A stretch of 64,000 bases of DNA from positions 2,542,001 through 2,606,000 of the forward strand of contig AP025582.1 in assembly GCA_022846075.1 (NCBI GenBank). Direction: 5' to 3'. Position numbers and translations under genes: made by a program. The notes below the pieces were generated by a model. It searched no databases and was not told the DNA's origin. It saw only the letters and a list, made by a program, of their open reading frames with translations. Below are positions 32,379 to 40,748 of this stretch, piece after piece; position 1 is the first letter of the stretch; the number at the start of each line of letters is the position of its first letter. Origin of the DNA: Oscillospiraceae bacterium (GTDB lineage: Bacteria; Bacillota; Clostridia; Oscillospirales; Oscillospiraceae).

Positions 32379-33423
32379 ATGACTGGATCACGACGGATTT
32401 TTCCCCTTTCGCCGCCATTCGACCGATGACCGCAGCGGTGAGCCCACGGTCCCGGAGGCGGCGGAGCAGCTCCTCCGCCCCCCCTTCCGGCAGCGCCACC
32501 AGCAGCCCGCCGGAGGTCTGTGGATCGAAGAGGAGGTCCGCCCTTTCCCGGGAAATACCGCCGGCAAGGGCCACCTCGTCCCCGGTGTCCGCCCGGTTGC
32601 GGTGGCACCCGGCGGGGAGCAGCCCCTCCCGGGCCAAGTCCAGTGCCCCCGGCAGCAGGGGGACCTCCCCCGCCCACAGCCGGGCGGTCAGGCCGCTCCC
32701 CCGGGCCATCTCCAGGGTGTGGCCCACTAGGCCGAAGCCGGTGATGTCGGTGCAGGCGTTGGGCCGGAGGGGCATCATGGCCTCCCAGGCCCAACGGTTG
32801 AGCAGCGCCATGGTCTCCACCAGTTCTCCGGCGGCGGCCTCACTCAACAGCTCCGCCTTGGCGGCGGTGGTGAGGACCCCCGTGCCCAGGGGCTTGGTGA
32901 GGACCAGCAGGTCCCCCTCCCGGGCCGTGCTGTTTCGCAGGACGGCCTCCACCGGGGCAAAGCCGGTGACACACAGGCCGTACTTGGGCTCGTCATCCTG
33001 GATGGAGTGGCCCCCCGCCAGCACGGCTCCGGCCTCGGCCACCTTGTCCGCCCCTCCGGCCAGAATGGCCCGGACGGCCTCGGCGGGGAGGCAGGCGGGC
33101 ACCGCCAGCAGGTTCATGGCAAGCCGGGGCGCGCCCCCCATGGCCCACACGTCGGACAGGGCATTGGCGGCGGCCACCCGGCCGAAATCGTAGGGGTCGT
33201 CCACCACGGGAGGGAAGAAATCCACCGTCTGGATGAGGGCCTGGCCCCCGTCCAGGGCGTACACGGCGGCGTCGTCACTGCCGCTGTGGCCTACCAGCAG
33301 ACGGTCATCGGACCCCGCGGGCAGGTCTTTAAGCAAGTTTTCCAGGGCACCCGGCCCCATCTTGGCCCCTCACCCACCGGCCGAGGTCATCTGGGTCAGT
33401 TTCACCCGTTCCAGCGCCGACAT
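32377..33423 (-). CDS. selD: Selenide, water dikinase SelD, itself a selenoprotein (Sec18 at UGA)
   Basis: 348 aa if UGA at 33372-33370 is read as selenocysteine. Translation starts at ATG 33423 (GGAGGTGG upstream) and reads MSALERVKLTQMTSAGGUGA, then Lys21. This places Sec18 and Lys21 exactly where E. coli SelD has Cys17 and Lys20. Conventional calling would start at ATG 33360 and lose the catalytic residues. Downstream motifs are GSDDAAVY, FFPPVVDDPYDFGRVAAANALSD and LAGGHSIQDDEPKYGL. It makes selenophosphate from selenide and ATP for SelA. A plausible bacterial SECIS follows the UGA. Confidence 0.95.
33335..33372 (-). promoter_or_regulatory. UGA(Sec) codon and putative bacterial SECIS hairpin in selD
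   Basis: UGA occupies 33372-33370. Sixteen nt downstream lies a loop CGGGU (33353-33349), closed by GGGGC/GCCCU and, below a bulge, AAG/CUU. A small apical stem with G and U in the loop at this distance fits SelB-type SECIS elements. Confidence 0.65.
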
Positions 33424-33455
33424 GGCCGCCACCTCCCTTCCCTTCAGCTGACCCT

Positions 33456-33484
33456 ATTGTATCCTTTTTTGGTGGCTTTCGCAA
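33456..33484 (-). promoter_or_regulatory. Promoter of selD
   Basis: On the minus strand TTGCGA (33484-33479), a 17-nt spacer and TACAAT (33461-33456), 32 nt before the selD ATG. Confidence 0.6.
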
Positions 33485-33555
33485 CGGCTGGCACCCCTTT
33501 TCTCCGGCGGGCATACTCTGAATTGGGTCAACTTTCTGAACGGAGGGTCATTTTT

Positions 33556-34632
33556 ATGGAACCAAAGGTCTCATTTTTCCTGGGAGCCAACACGCCCTCG
33601 GGTTTTTATTCCCTGTACGATCAACTCATCGACCCCGACGAAGCCCGCCGGGTCTACCTGCTCAAGGGCGGGCCGGGCTGCGGCAAGTCCTCCCTCATGC
33701 GCCGGGTTGCGGCGGCCCTGGAGGAGGCGGGGGAGGCGGCGGAATACATACAGTGCTCGGGGGACCCGGGCTCCCTGGACGCCGTGGTCTTTCCCCGCCT
33801 GGGCGCCGCCATCGTGGACGCCACCGCGCCCCACGTCATGGAGCCCAAACTGGCCGGGGTGGTGGACTGCTACGTGGATCTGAGCCGTTTCTACCGCCGG
33901 GAGGAGCTCCTTCCCCTGCGGGGGGAGATCGCCGGGGCCACCAGCGGCTACAAGAGCCACTACAAGCGGGCCTACCACTGTCTCACCGCCGCCGCCCAGC
34001 TCATGGAGGACAACCGGGCCCTGCTGTCCACCCCCGCCCTGGAGGCCAAGGCCCTGAAGCGGGCCAGGGGCATCCTCTCCCGGGAGGTGAAAAAGACGGG
34101 CCGCCAGCCGGGGCGGGCGGTCCAGCGTTTCCTGGGGGCGGTCTCCTGCCAGGGGGTCTCCTGCAATTTTGAGACGGTGGACGCCCTGTGCCGCCGGGTC
34201 TACGAACTGTCCGACAGCTACGGCCTGGCCTCGGGGATGCTTACCGCCCTGGCGGCGGGGTGCATGTCGGCGGGATACGACGTGATCCTCTGCCCCTCCC
34301 CCCTGTTCCCGGAGCGGGCGGAGCATCTGCTGGTCCCCGAGCTCTCCCTGGCCTTCGTCACCAGCACCCCCGCCCTGCCCTATCCCCAGCGGCCCTACCG
34401 CCGCATCCGGCTGGACGCCATGGCGGACGCCGAGCTCCTGCACAAGTACAAGGCCCGGCTCAAATTCTCCCGGAAGGTCACCGCCGCCCTCATGGAGGAG
34501 GGGGTGGACGCCCTGGCCCACGCCAAGGCGGTCCACGACCAGCTGGAGGCCCTCTATAACCCCCACGTGGACTTTGAGGGGGTTTACCAGGAGGCCGGCC
34601 GCATCACGGAAGAACTGCTGTCCATGAAGTAG
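33556..34632 (+). CDS. P-loop ATPase of the PRK06851 type
   Basis: 358 aa from ATG 33556 (GGAGGG upstream). The long in-frame extension before it runs antisense through selD and is rejected. Walker A GGPGCGKSS sits at about 38-46, followed by YIQCSGDPGSLDAVV and VDATAPHVMEPK, which are typical of this family of Firmicutes proteins. Relatives usually carry two P-loop halves. Here the second half (after about residue 195) has no intact Walker A, so it is degenerate. The role is unknown. It is monocistronic and divergent from selD. Confidence 0.75.
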   Translation: MEPKVSFFLGANTPSGFYSLYDQLIDPDEARRVYLLKGGPGCGKSSLMRRVAAALEEAGEAAEYIQCSGDPGSLDAVVFPRLGAAIVDATAPHVMEPKLAGVVDCYVDLSRFYRREELLPLRGEIAGATSGYKSHYKRAYHCLTAAAQLMEDNRALLSTPALEAKALKRARGILSREVKKTGRQPGRAVQRFLGAVSCQGVSCNFETVDALCRRVYELSDSYGLASGMLTALAAGCMSAGYDVILCPSPLFPERAEHLLVPELSLAFVTSTPALPYPQRPYRRIRLDAMADAELLHKYKARLKFSRKVTAALMEEGVDALAHAKAVHDQLEALYNPHVDFEGVYQEAGRITEELLSMK

Positions 34633-34643
34633 GAGCAAAGGAA

Positions 34644-34681
34644 AGACGCGCCGGGGGAAAATCCCCCGGCGCGTCTTTTTT
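34644..34681. terminator. Bidirectional terminator
   Basis: Perfect 14-bp stem (34644-34657 with 34663-34676), loop AAAAT, T6 on the right. It separates the P-loop gene from the ABC operon that converges on it. Confidence 0.92.
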
Positions 34682-34688
34682 GTTTTTC

Positions 34689-35693
34689 TCAGCGGATGCG
34701 CAGGCCGGTTTCCCGGTCGAAATAGTGCATCCTGCTCCGGTCCAGGGTGATGGAGATGCCCTCCCCCGGCCGGGCGGAGAAATCCGCCCCGGCGGCCATG
34801 GTGAGGGGGCCGATCCCCTCGGCCTCCAGGAACACCAGAGCCTCCCGGCCGGTGCGCTCCACGTTTTCCACCCTTGCCCTGTACCCCTCCCCGCCGGGGT
34901 GGACGTGTTCGGGCCGGATGCCCGCCACGCAGGGGGCGTCCAGCACCGTCTCCTCCCACACGTTCATGGGCGGGGAGCCGATGAACCGGGCCACGAAGAG
35001 GTTGGCGGGCTCGTTGTAGACCTTCTGGGGGGTGTCGGCCTGCTGGAGGACGCCCTCCTTCATGACGGCGATGCGGGTGCCCATGGTCATGGCCTCGGTC
35101 TGGTCGTGGGTGACATAGACGGTGGTGGTGCCCAGAGAGCGCTGGAGGGAGACGATCTCCCGGCGCATATCCACCCGGAGCTTGGCGTCCAGGTTGGAGA
35201 GGGGCTCGTCCATGAGGAAGAGCCGGGGGCTGCGGACCATGGCCCGGCCCAGGGCCACCCGCTGGCGCTGGCCCCCGGAGAGGGCGCCGGGGTAGCGGTC
35301 CAGGTATTCCGTCAGGCCCAGGGAGGCGGCCACCTCCGTGACCCGGGCCCGAATGTCCGCCTTCTTCCAGCGACGCATTTTCAGGGGGAAGGCCATGTTG
35401 TCGTAGACCTTCATGGTGGGGTAGAGGGCGTAGTTCTGGAATACCATGGCGATGTCCCGCTCCTTGGGGGGGACCTTGTTCACCACCCGCTCCCCCATGC
35501 GGATGGTCCCGCCGTCCACCCGTTCCAGCCCGGCGATCATCCGCAGGAGGGTGGACTTGCCGCAGCCCGAGGAGCCCACGAATACCATGAATTCCCCCCG
35601 GTCCACCTCAAGGTCCATGTCCACCACGGCGTGGACGCCGCCTGGGTACCACTTATTGGCCTTTTCCACGCTCAGGCTGACGCTCTCTTCCAT
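34689..35693 (-). CDS. ABC transporter ATPase, UgpC/MsmK/MalK type
   Basis: 334 aa from ATG 35693 with AAGGAGG. Walker A is GSSGCGKST, the Q-loop is VFQNYALYP, the signature is LSGGQRQRVALGRA, Walker B is LFLMDEPLSNLDAKLR and the switch His lies in VTHDQ. A C-terminal OB-type regulatory domain (about 240-334) marks it as a sugar-type import ATPase. It is last in the six-gene operon starting at 43040. It energises the MalF/MalG pair upstream. The MacB-like protein in the same operon has no ATPase of its own, so sharing is conceivable. Confidence 0.94.
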   Translation of the reverse strand: MEESVSLSVEKANKWYPGGVHAVVDMDLEVDRGEFMVFVGSSGCGKSTLLRMIAGLERVDGGTIRMGERVVNKVPPKERDIAMVFQNYALYPTMKVYDNMAFPLKMRRWKKADIRARVTEVAASLGLTEYLDRYPGALSGGQRQRVALGRAMVRSPRLFLMDEPLSNLDAKLRVDMRREIVSLQRSLGTTTVYVTHDQTEAMTMGTRIAVMKEGVLQQADTPQKVYNEPANLFVARFIGSPPMNVWEETVLDAPCVAGIRPEHVHPGGEGYRARVENVERTGREALVFLEAEGIGPLTMAAGADFSARPGEGISITLDRSRMHYFDRETGLRIR

Positions 35694-35734
35694 AGGGGGA
35701 CCTCCTTGCCGGCTGGCTCTGAAAATTAGGCGGA

Positions 35735-36574
35735 CTAATCCTTCATGCCCGCGGCGCTGATGCCCGCCTCCAGGTATTTCTGCCCGAAGAGGAAAATGAG
35801 GAGGGCGGGGACGAGCATGATGACCGACGCCACCAGGGAGACCCCGGCGTTGTCGGCGGTGACGGTGGGCAGATAGAGGGACAAGGGCCACAGGGTCTTG
35901 TCCTTCAGAAAAACAAGGGGCTGCTCCAGGGCGTTCCAGTACTCCAAAAACCCCAGCACCACGGCGGAGAGGATGCCCGGGGCCCCCAGCGGCAGGCCCA
36001 CGTGGAGAAAGGTCTGGAAGGGCCCCGCCCCGTCCAGGGCCGCCGCCTCGGTGAGGGCCGAGGGGATGGCGGTAAAGAATCGGACCATGAGGAACACGGG
36101 AAAGGTGGACACCGCCCCGGGCAGGATGATGGCCCACACCGTGTTCATGAGCCCCAGCCCGTCCAGCACCAGGTAGCTGGAGACCATGGTCACCTGGAAG
36201 GGCATGAGCATGAGGACGATGTACAGCGAGAAGAGGGCCTTCTTCCCCCGGAAGCGGAACCGGGCGAAGGCCCAGGCCGCCGGGGCCCCGATGAGGACCT
36301 GCCCCAGCACCACGGGAAAGACCTGGCGGCAGGAGTTCCAGAACATGGCGAAGAACTGGGGGGTATCCAACAAAAGCTCCACGTAGGGCTTCAGGGTGGG
36401 GTACATGGGCAGCAGGGGCCACACCGCCGTCCCCTCCGCGTTTTTCAGCACGGGGGCCAGGTTTTGGGCCATCTCCTCCGCCCCCATGAGGGAGCCGGAG
36501 AGGAGCAACCACAGGGGGACCCAGACGAAAAAGGCCACCAGGACCAGCACCATGCCGATGAGCCATTTCTTCAT
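35735..36574 (-). CDS. Carbohydrate ABC transporter permease (MalG type)
   Basis: 279 aa from ATG 36574, overlapping the MalF-type gene by 4 bp (ATGA). It has six membrane helices. The ABC coupling loop EAAALDGAGPFQTFLHVGLPL lies at about 190-210, and the C-terminus GISAAGMKD is characteristic of MalG permeases. It forms the import channel with the preceding permease. The substrate is not predictable; the operon lacks sugar-catabolic genes. Confidence 0.93.
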   Translation of the reverse strand: MKKWLIGMVLVLVAFFVWVPLWLLLSGSLMGAEEMAQNLAPVLKNAEGTAVWPLLPMYPTLKPYVELLLDTPQFFAMFWNSCRQVFPVVLGQVLIGAPAAWAFARFRFRGKKALFSLYIVLMLMPFQVTMVSSYLVLDGLGLMNTVWAIILPGAVSTFPVFLMVRFFTAIPSALTEAAALDGAGPFQTFLHVGLPLGAPGILSAVVLGFLEYWNALEQPLVFLKDKTLWPLSLYLPTVTADNAGVSLVASVIMLVPALLIFLFGQKYLEAGISAAGMKD

Positions 36575-37470
36575 CCCATCCCCTCCCTTCCCCACACCCG
36601 CTGGAGGACCAGGATCAGCAGAAAGACCACCAGGGCCATGAGGACCGCCCCCGCGCACATCTTGTCCACGTCCAGGTCCACGAACCAGTTGTTGAAAAGG
36701 TGCTGGAGCATGTAGATGCTCTTGTTGGGGTAGCTGCCCCCGATGAGGTATGCCTCCCGGAACACCTTGAAGGAGTTCAAAAGAGAGAGAACCGTCACGG
36801 TGAAGAGGGTGGGCTTCAGGTTGGGCAGGGTGATGCGGAAAAACCGCTGGAGCCCGCCGGCCCCGTCGATCTCGGCGGACTCGTACAGGGCGGGAGAAAT
36901 GGCGGTGAGGCCGGAGAGCCACAGCACCATATCGTAGCCGGTGTTTTTCCACAGGTAGGTGAACACCAGCACGAAGAAGGTCCCCGAGCTGTCCAGCCAG
37001 TTCACCGGCTCCAGCCCCCAGGCCCCCAGCAGGACGTTGAACAGGCCGTTTTCATGAAAGACCACCTGCCACAGCAGCACGATAGAGGCCACGGGGATGG
37101 CCATGGGCACGAGGAAGGAGGTCTTGAAGATCCCCCGTTTTTCCTGAAAGGCGTTGACCAGCAGGGCCAGAAAGAGGGAAAAGAGGAGCAGCACCGGGAT
37201 GTACACCGCCGCGAACTTGGCGGTGTTGGCCGCCGCCAGCCGGAAGGCGCCGTTTTGGAGGACGGAGAGGTAATTCTTCATCCCCACGAACTGGCCGCTC
37301 ATGGCGGAGAAAAAGGAGCGGCGCACCGCGTCGGCGAAGGGGAGGAGCACCAGCACCGTCACCGCCAGCAGGCTGGGCAGGAGAAAGAGCCAGGGGGCCG
37401 CCCCGTCGGTCTCGGGGGGCAGGCCGGAGCCCCGGTCATTCCCCGTCCCCTGGCGCTTCCAGAGCTTCAT
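36571..37470 (-). CDS. Carbohydrate ABC transporter permease (MalF type)
   Basis: 299 aa, ATG 37470 with a G-rich ribosome site. It has an N-terminal hydrophilic stretch and then six membrane helices. The coupling loop is YESAEIDGAGGLQRFFRITLP near 215-235. It is the partner of the MalG-type permease. Its start lies inside the end of the upstream MacB-like gene (35-bp overlap), showing tight coupling between the importer and the adaptor/MacB-like part of the operon. Confidence 0.93.
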   Translation of the reverse strand: MKLWKRQGTGNDRGSGLPPETDGAAPWLFLLPSLLAVTVLVLLPFADAVRRSFFSAMSGQFVGMKNYLSVLQNGAFRLAAANTAKFAAVYIPVLLLFSLFLALLVNAFQEKRGIFKTSFLVPMAIPVASIVLLWQVVFHENGLFNVLLGAWGLEPVNWLDSSGTFFVLVFTYLWKNTGYDMVLWLSGLTAISPALYESAEIDGAGGLQRFFRITLPNLKPTLFTVTVLSLLNSFKVFREAYLIGGSYPNKSIYMLQHLFNNWFVDLDVDKMCAGAVLMALVVFLLILVLQRVWGREGMG

Positions 37471-38692
37471 GTTCTTCCCCCCTCTCCCTCGGTCTTAAAA
37501 ATTCCTCATGCCGGGCAAGGCCCCAGCCGAACAGAGGCCACAGCACCGGCAGCAAAAGCATGGGCCGGCTGAGAGCCAGGCCTCCCCGGTCCCCCAGAAG
37601 GAACACCAGGGCCAGCAGGGTCCCCAGGCTGAGGGCCCAGCCCGCCACGACCCCCTGGCCGTCCCGGGGCCTGACCCGCTCGGCGGCCAGCAGGGTGAGG
37701 GCCAGGGCGGCCGCCGACAGCAGCAGGCAGCCCAGGGCCAGGGGCCACAGCCGCAGGTCCCGCAGGGTCAGCGGCCCGGACAGCCAGGCCCCCAGGCTCT
37801 CCCCCAGCCCCGACGCCAGCCGGGCCCAAAAGCTGAAGTCGGACCACTTGGTGGGGATGAGGGCGGCGGGCACCCTGGGGGGGAAGTTCCCGCACCACAG
37901 GGCCAGGGCACCGGCGCACAGGGCGGGGGGCAGGTAGGACGCCAGCAGCAGCGGGCTGGCCCGGAGGGCCAGGCCCCGGCGCAGCAGCTTCCACAAAAGG
38001 CCCAGCAGCAGGGCGGCCCCGGGCAGACCCGCCAGGGCCGTCACGCACCAGGACAGCAGCTCCAGATCCAGCAGGTCGCCCCCGCTCCAGCCGTTCCGGT
38101 TCAAGAAGGCCTGGGCCGCCTCCCGGCCCCCCTGCTGGGGAAAGCGCAGGAACAGGTTGGGCCAGGCATCGGCGTCGTCCGCCCGCCCCGGCAGAAGGGC
38201 CAGGCCGCCGTCCCCCCGGAATACCCCCCGGAGGACGTAGGTTTTCCCCTCCCAGCGGACGATCTGGCCGGGGCGGCCCACCCCGCCCCACAGGGCGGCG
38301 GAGAGGGCCTCGTCCACGGCGATGCCCTCGGCGTCCCCCTGGGCGGGATAATTGCCCGTGAGAAAGGGGACCGGCCAAAGGTCGGCCCCCTGGCCATAGA
38401 ATTCCACCACCGAGGCGGCGGCGGTCCGCTCTTCCCCCTCGTCCCAGAGGACCGCCCCCGGCTTCTCCCGCCACAGGGTCATTCGGGGGACATTCTCCCC
38501 CCCGTCCTCCCGGGCGTAGCGAAGGGCCTCCTCCACCTGGGCGGGGCTGACGCCCCCCTCCCCCTCCCAGCGGGCGGACACGCCGGAGGAGAGGGCCCCG
38601 ATCTCCTGGGCCAGAAAGGCGCACAGTCCCCAGGCCAGCAGGGCCAGCACCCCCAGGAGGGGGGCCGCCCACTTACTTGTCTCCCGTTTCAA
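37436..38692 (-). CDS. Multi-span membrane protein with MacB-core-like extracellular domain
   Basis: 418 aa. The first membrane helix (about 10-30) is followed by a roughly 170-residue extracellular domain containing VVEFYGQGADLWPVPFLTGNY, IAVDEALSAALWG and WEGKTYVLRGVF. These resemble the MacB periplasmic core of efflux permeases. Five or six further helices fill residues about 215-400. A standard FtsX domain is not clearly recognisable. It follows and overlaps (20 bp) the HlyD-type adaptor, the pairing expected of a MacA/MacB-like system, but no dedicated ATPase is present. Function is uncertain. Confidence 0.65.
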   Translation of the reverse strand: MKRETSKWAAPLLGVLALLAWGLCAFLAQEIGALSSGVSARWEGEGGVSPAQVEEALRYAREDGGENVPRMTLWREKPGAVLWDEGEERTAAASVVEFYGQGADLWPVPFLTGNYPAQGDAEGIAVDEALSAALWGGVGRPGQIVRWEGKTYVLRGVFRGDGGLALLPGRADDADAWPNLFLRFPQQGGREAAQAFLNRNGWSGGDLLDLELLSWCVTALAGLPGAALLLGLLWKLLRRGLALRASPLLLASYLPPALCAGALALWCGNFPPRVPAALIPTKWSDFSFWARLASGLGESLGAWLSGPLTLRDLRLWPLALGCLLLSAAALALTLLAAERVRPRDGQGVVAGWALSLGTLLALVFLLGDRGGLALSRPMLLLPVLWPLFGWGLARHEEFLRPRERGEEHEALEAPGDGE

Positions 38693-40685
38693 GGCGCACC
38701 CGATCCCCTTCCCCGATGGGCTTGCTGGAGCTGGTAACCACCTGCTCGGTCCCCATGAGGGAGGATTCCACGGCCATGGACTCGCTGTCCCGGTCCAGGA
38801 CGGTCACCTCCACCCGGACCACGGTCTGCTCGATGCCCATCACGGTGTTTTTCTCCTGGAGGACCAGCACATAGTCCTTGTCGCCGTCGCTGCGCAGGGC
38901 CCCCAGGGGCAGGCAGGCCCCGTACTGCTCGCTGCGCTTGGAAAGCTCCAGCTTGGCGGACACGCCGGCGGGGTAGCTCCCCTCGGGCAGGGTCACGGTC
39001 ACCTTGACCTGGCCCTTGTCGTCGGCGGCGCCGATGGCCGAGACCACCCCCACCGCTTCCCTTGCCTTGCCGTCCTGGTGGTAGGTCACCTTGCCCTGGT
39101 CCCCCAGGGACAGCTTTTCGGCGCTCTTCTCGTCCGTGGCGGCCTCCATCTGGAAGCCCTGGTCGCTGCGGGACAGGGAGGCCACCGACACGCCGTCCTG
39201 GGTCCGGCCCGTCTCGGTGAGAATGCTCTGCACCGTGCCGGCGATGGGGGCGGTCAGCACGCCGCCCCCGGCCGCCACCCGCTCCAGCTCGGCCAGGGTC
39301 CGGGCCTGCTCCCGGCGCTCGCTCTCATAACCCAGCCGCTCGATCTCCCGGCCCCGCTGGTCCTTGGCCGCGGACAGGCGGTTTTCCTCCGCCTTGCGCT
39401 GGGCCTGCTCCACCGCCCGCTGGGCGGCCTCCACGGCCCGGCCGGCGGTAAAGATCTGCTCGTCGGTGGCCACGTCCGTGTCCTCCACCCCCCGCTGGGC
39501 GGTCTTGAGGGCCCGCTCTGCTCCCTCCAGGGCGGAGCGGGCGGAGACCACCAGGGCCTCCTCGCTGACGTCGCTTTCCTTCTTCACCTTCTCCAGCTCG
39601 GCCTTGGCCTCTTCCAAGGCCTGCTCCGCCTTCTTGACCTTTTCCCCCTGGCGCTCGGTCACCTTGGCCAGCTCCTCGGCGGCCCGGGTGACGGCCAGGT
39701 CCCCCTTGTAGTTATAGGACTCCATGCTCCAGTTCGCGGCGTCCACCTCGGCCTGGGCGGCGTCCACCTTCTCCTGGGCGGCCTGGAGCTGGGCCTCGGT
39801 GGCGGTGCCGGAGTCCTGGAGCTCCTGGAGCTCCGCCTGGGCCTTTTGGAGCCGCTCCTTCGCCGTTTTCAGGTTCCGCACGGAGTTGTAGTAGGGCTCG
39901 CTGAAGGCTTTCGCGCTGTCCTGGGCGGCGGTCAGGCTGGCCTGGGCGCTCTCGATGGCGGACTGGGCCACCTCCTGGACGGCCTCCAAATCCTTCTGCG
40001 CCCCCTTCACCTTTTCCTCCGCCTCTTTGACCAGGTTTTCCAGGGCCTTTTTCTCGGCCTTCTCTAAATCCTCCAGGGCCTTGTCATAGTCGGCCTGGGC
40101 CGTGAGGAGGTCCTCCTCACTCCGGCCCTCGGCCCTCTCGCGGCTGTTCACCAGCCGGTCGTAGTCCTCCTGGGCGTCGGCCAAGGCCTGCTGGGCGGCC
40201 AGGATGGCTTCCGTGTCGTCCCCGCTGTTGCCCGAGAGGGCGTTTTGGATCTTCAAATCCAGCAGGCGGATGTCGTTTCTCAGCTTTTCCATGGTCCGGT
40301 CCAGCCCGGCGCCGTCCAGCTCCAGCAGGGGGTCCCCCGGCTCCACCCGCTGCCCGGCCTGGGCCCGGATGGAGGTGACCTGGATGCCCGCGGGGAGGGT
40401 GAGGTCCAAGTCCCCCAGGGGCTCAATGGTGCCCGAGAGGTCCACCCGCTGGGTGAGGATGCCGGTCTTGGGCCGCTGGGTCTTTACCCGGGCCACCGTC
40501 ACGCCCTCCGCCGCCCGGGACACCAGGGTCAGGCACAGCATCAGGGCGAAGAACCCGGCCAGCAGCCGGACCGCCGTGCGCTGGAGCCTGCTGGTAAAGC
40601 GGGACTTGGGCTTCTCCCCGCTTTGCAGGCGGACCCGCTCCTCCTCGGCGCGGATGTTCAGTTGTTCCATCGGCTTCAGGGCCAT
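38673..40685 (-). CDS. HlyD/MacA-type adaptor with long coiled coil
   Basis: 670 aa from ATG 40685 (AAGGTGG upstream); an in-frame GTG at 40697 has no ribosome site. A membrane helix (about 40-60) precedes a biotinyl-lipoyl half, GTIEPLGDLDLTLPAGIQV and IRAQAGQRVEPGDPLLELDG. A very long Ala/Glu/Gln/Lys heptad coiled coil (about 125-465) is followed by the second lipoyl half VLTAPIAGTVQSI and a beta-barrel region. In Gram-positives such adaptors link a permease to the cell wall space. The hairpin is much longer than usual for MacA. It sits between a solute-binding lipoprotein and a MacB-like protein. Confidence 0.85.
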   Translation of the reverse strand: MALKPMEQLNIRAEEERVRLQSGEKPKSRFTSRLQRTAVRLLAGFFALMLCLTLVSRAAEGVTVARVKTQRPKTGILTQRVDLSGTIEPLGDLDLTLPAGIQVTSIRAQAGQRVEPGDPLLELDGAGLDRTMEKLRNDIRLLDLKIQNALSGNSGDDTEAILAAQQALADAQEDYDRLVNSRERAEGRSEEDLLTAQADYDKALEDLEKAEKKALENLVKEAEEKVKGAQKDLEAVQEVAQSAIESAQASLTAAQDSAKAFSEPYYNSVRNLKTAKERLQKAQAELQELQDSGTATEAQLQAAQEKVDAAQAEVDAANWSMESYNYKGDLAVTRAAEELAKVTERQGEKVKKAEQALEEAKAELEKVKKESDVSEEALVVSARSALEGAERALKTAQRGVEDTDVATDEQIFTAGRAVEAAQRAVEQAQRKAEENRLSAAKDQRGREIERLGYESERREQARTLAELERVAAGGGVLTAPIAGTVQSILTETGRTQDGVSVASLSRSDQGFQMEAATDEKSAEKLSLGDQGKVTYHQDGKAREAVGVVSAIGAADDKGQVKVTVTLPEGSYPAGVSAKLELSKRSEQYGACLPLGALRSDGDKDYVLVLQEKNTVMGIEQTVVRVEVTVLDRDSESMAVESSLMGTEQVVTSSSKPIGEGDRVRLETGDK

Positions 40686-40748
40686 GGGAAACACCACCTT
40701 CTGGGTCGTCTCTGTTTGTCCTCCGCCGGACTTTGGCTGGCGGGGGAA

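Noticed and set aside
32377-33360. selD called from ATG 33360 (327 aa).
   Set aside because: This start has no Shine-Dalgarno and omits the catalytic Sec/Lys segment that is present in frame upstream of a UGA.
33007-33555. N-terminal extension of the P-loop ATPase.
   Set aside because: Runs antisense through selD; the real start at 33556 has GGAGGG and matches the family start.
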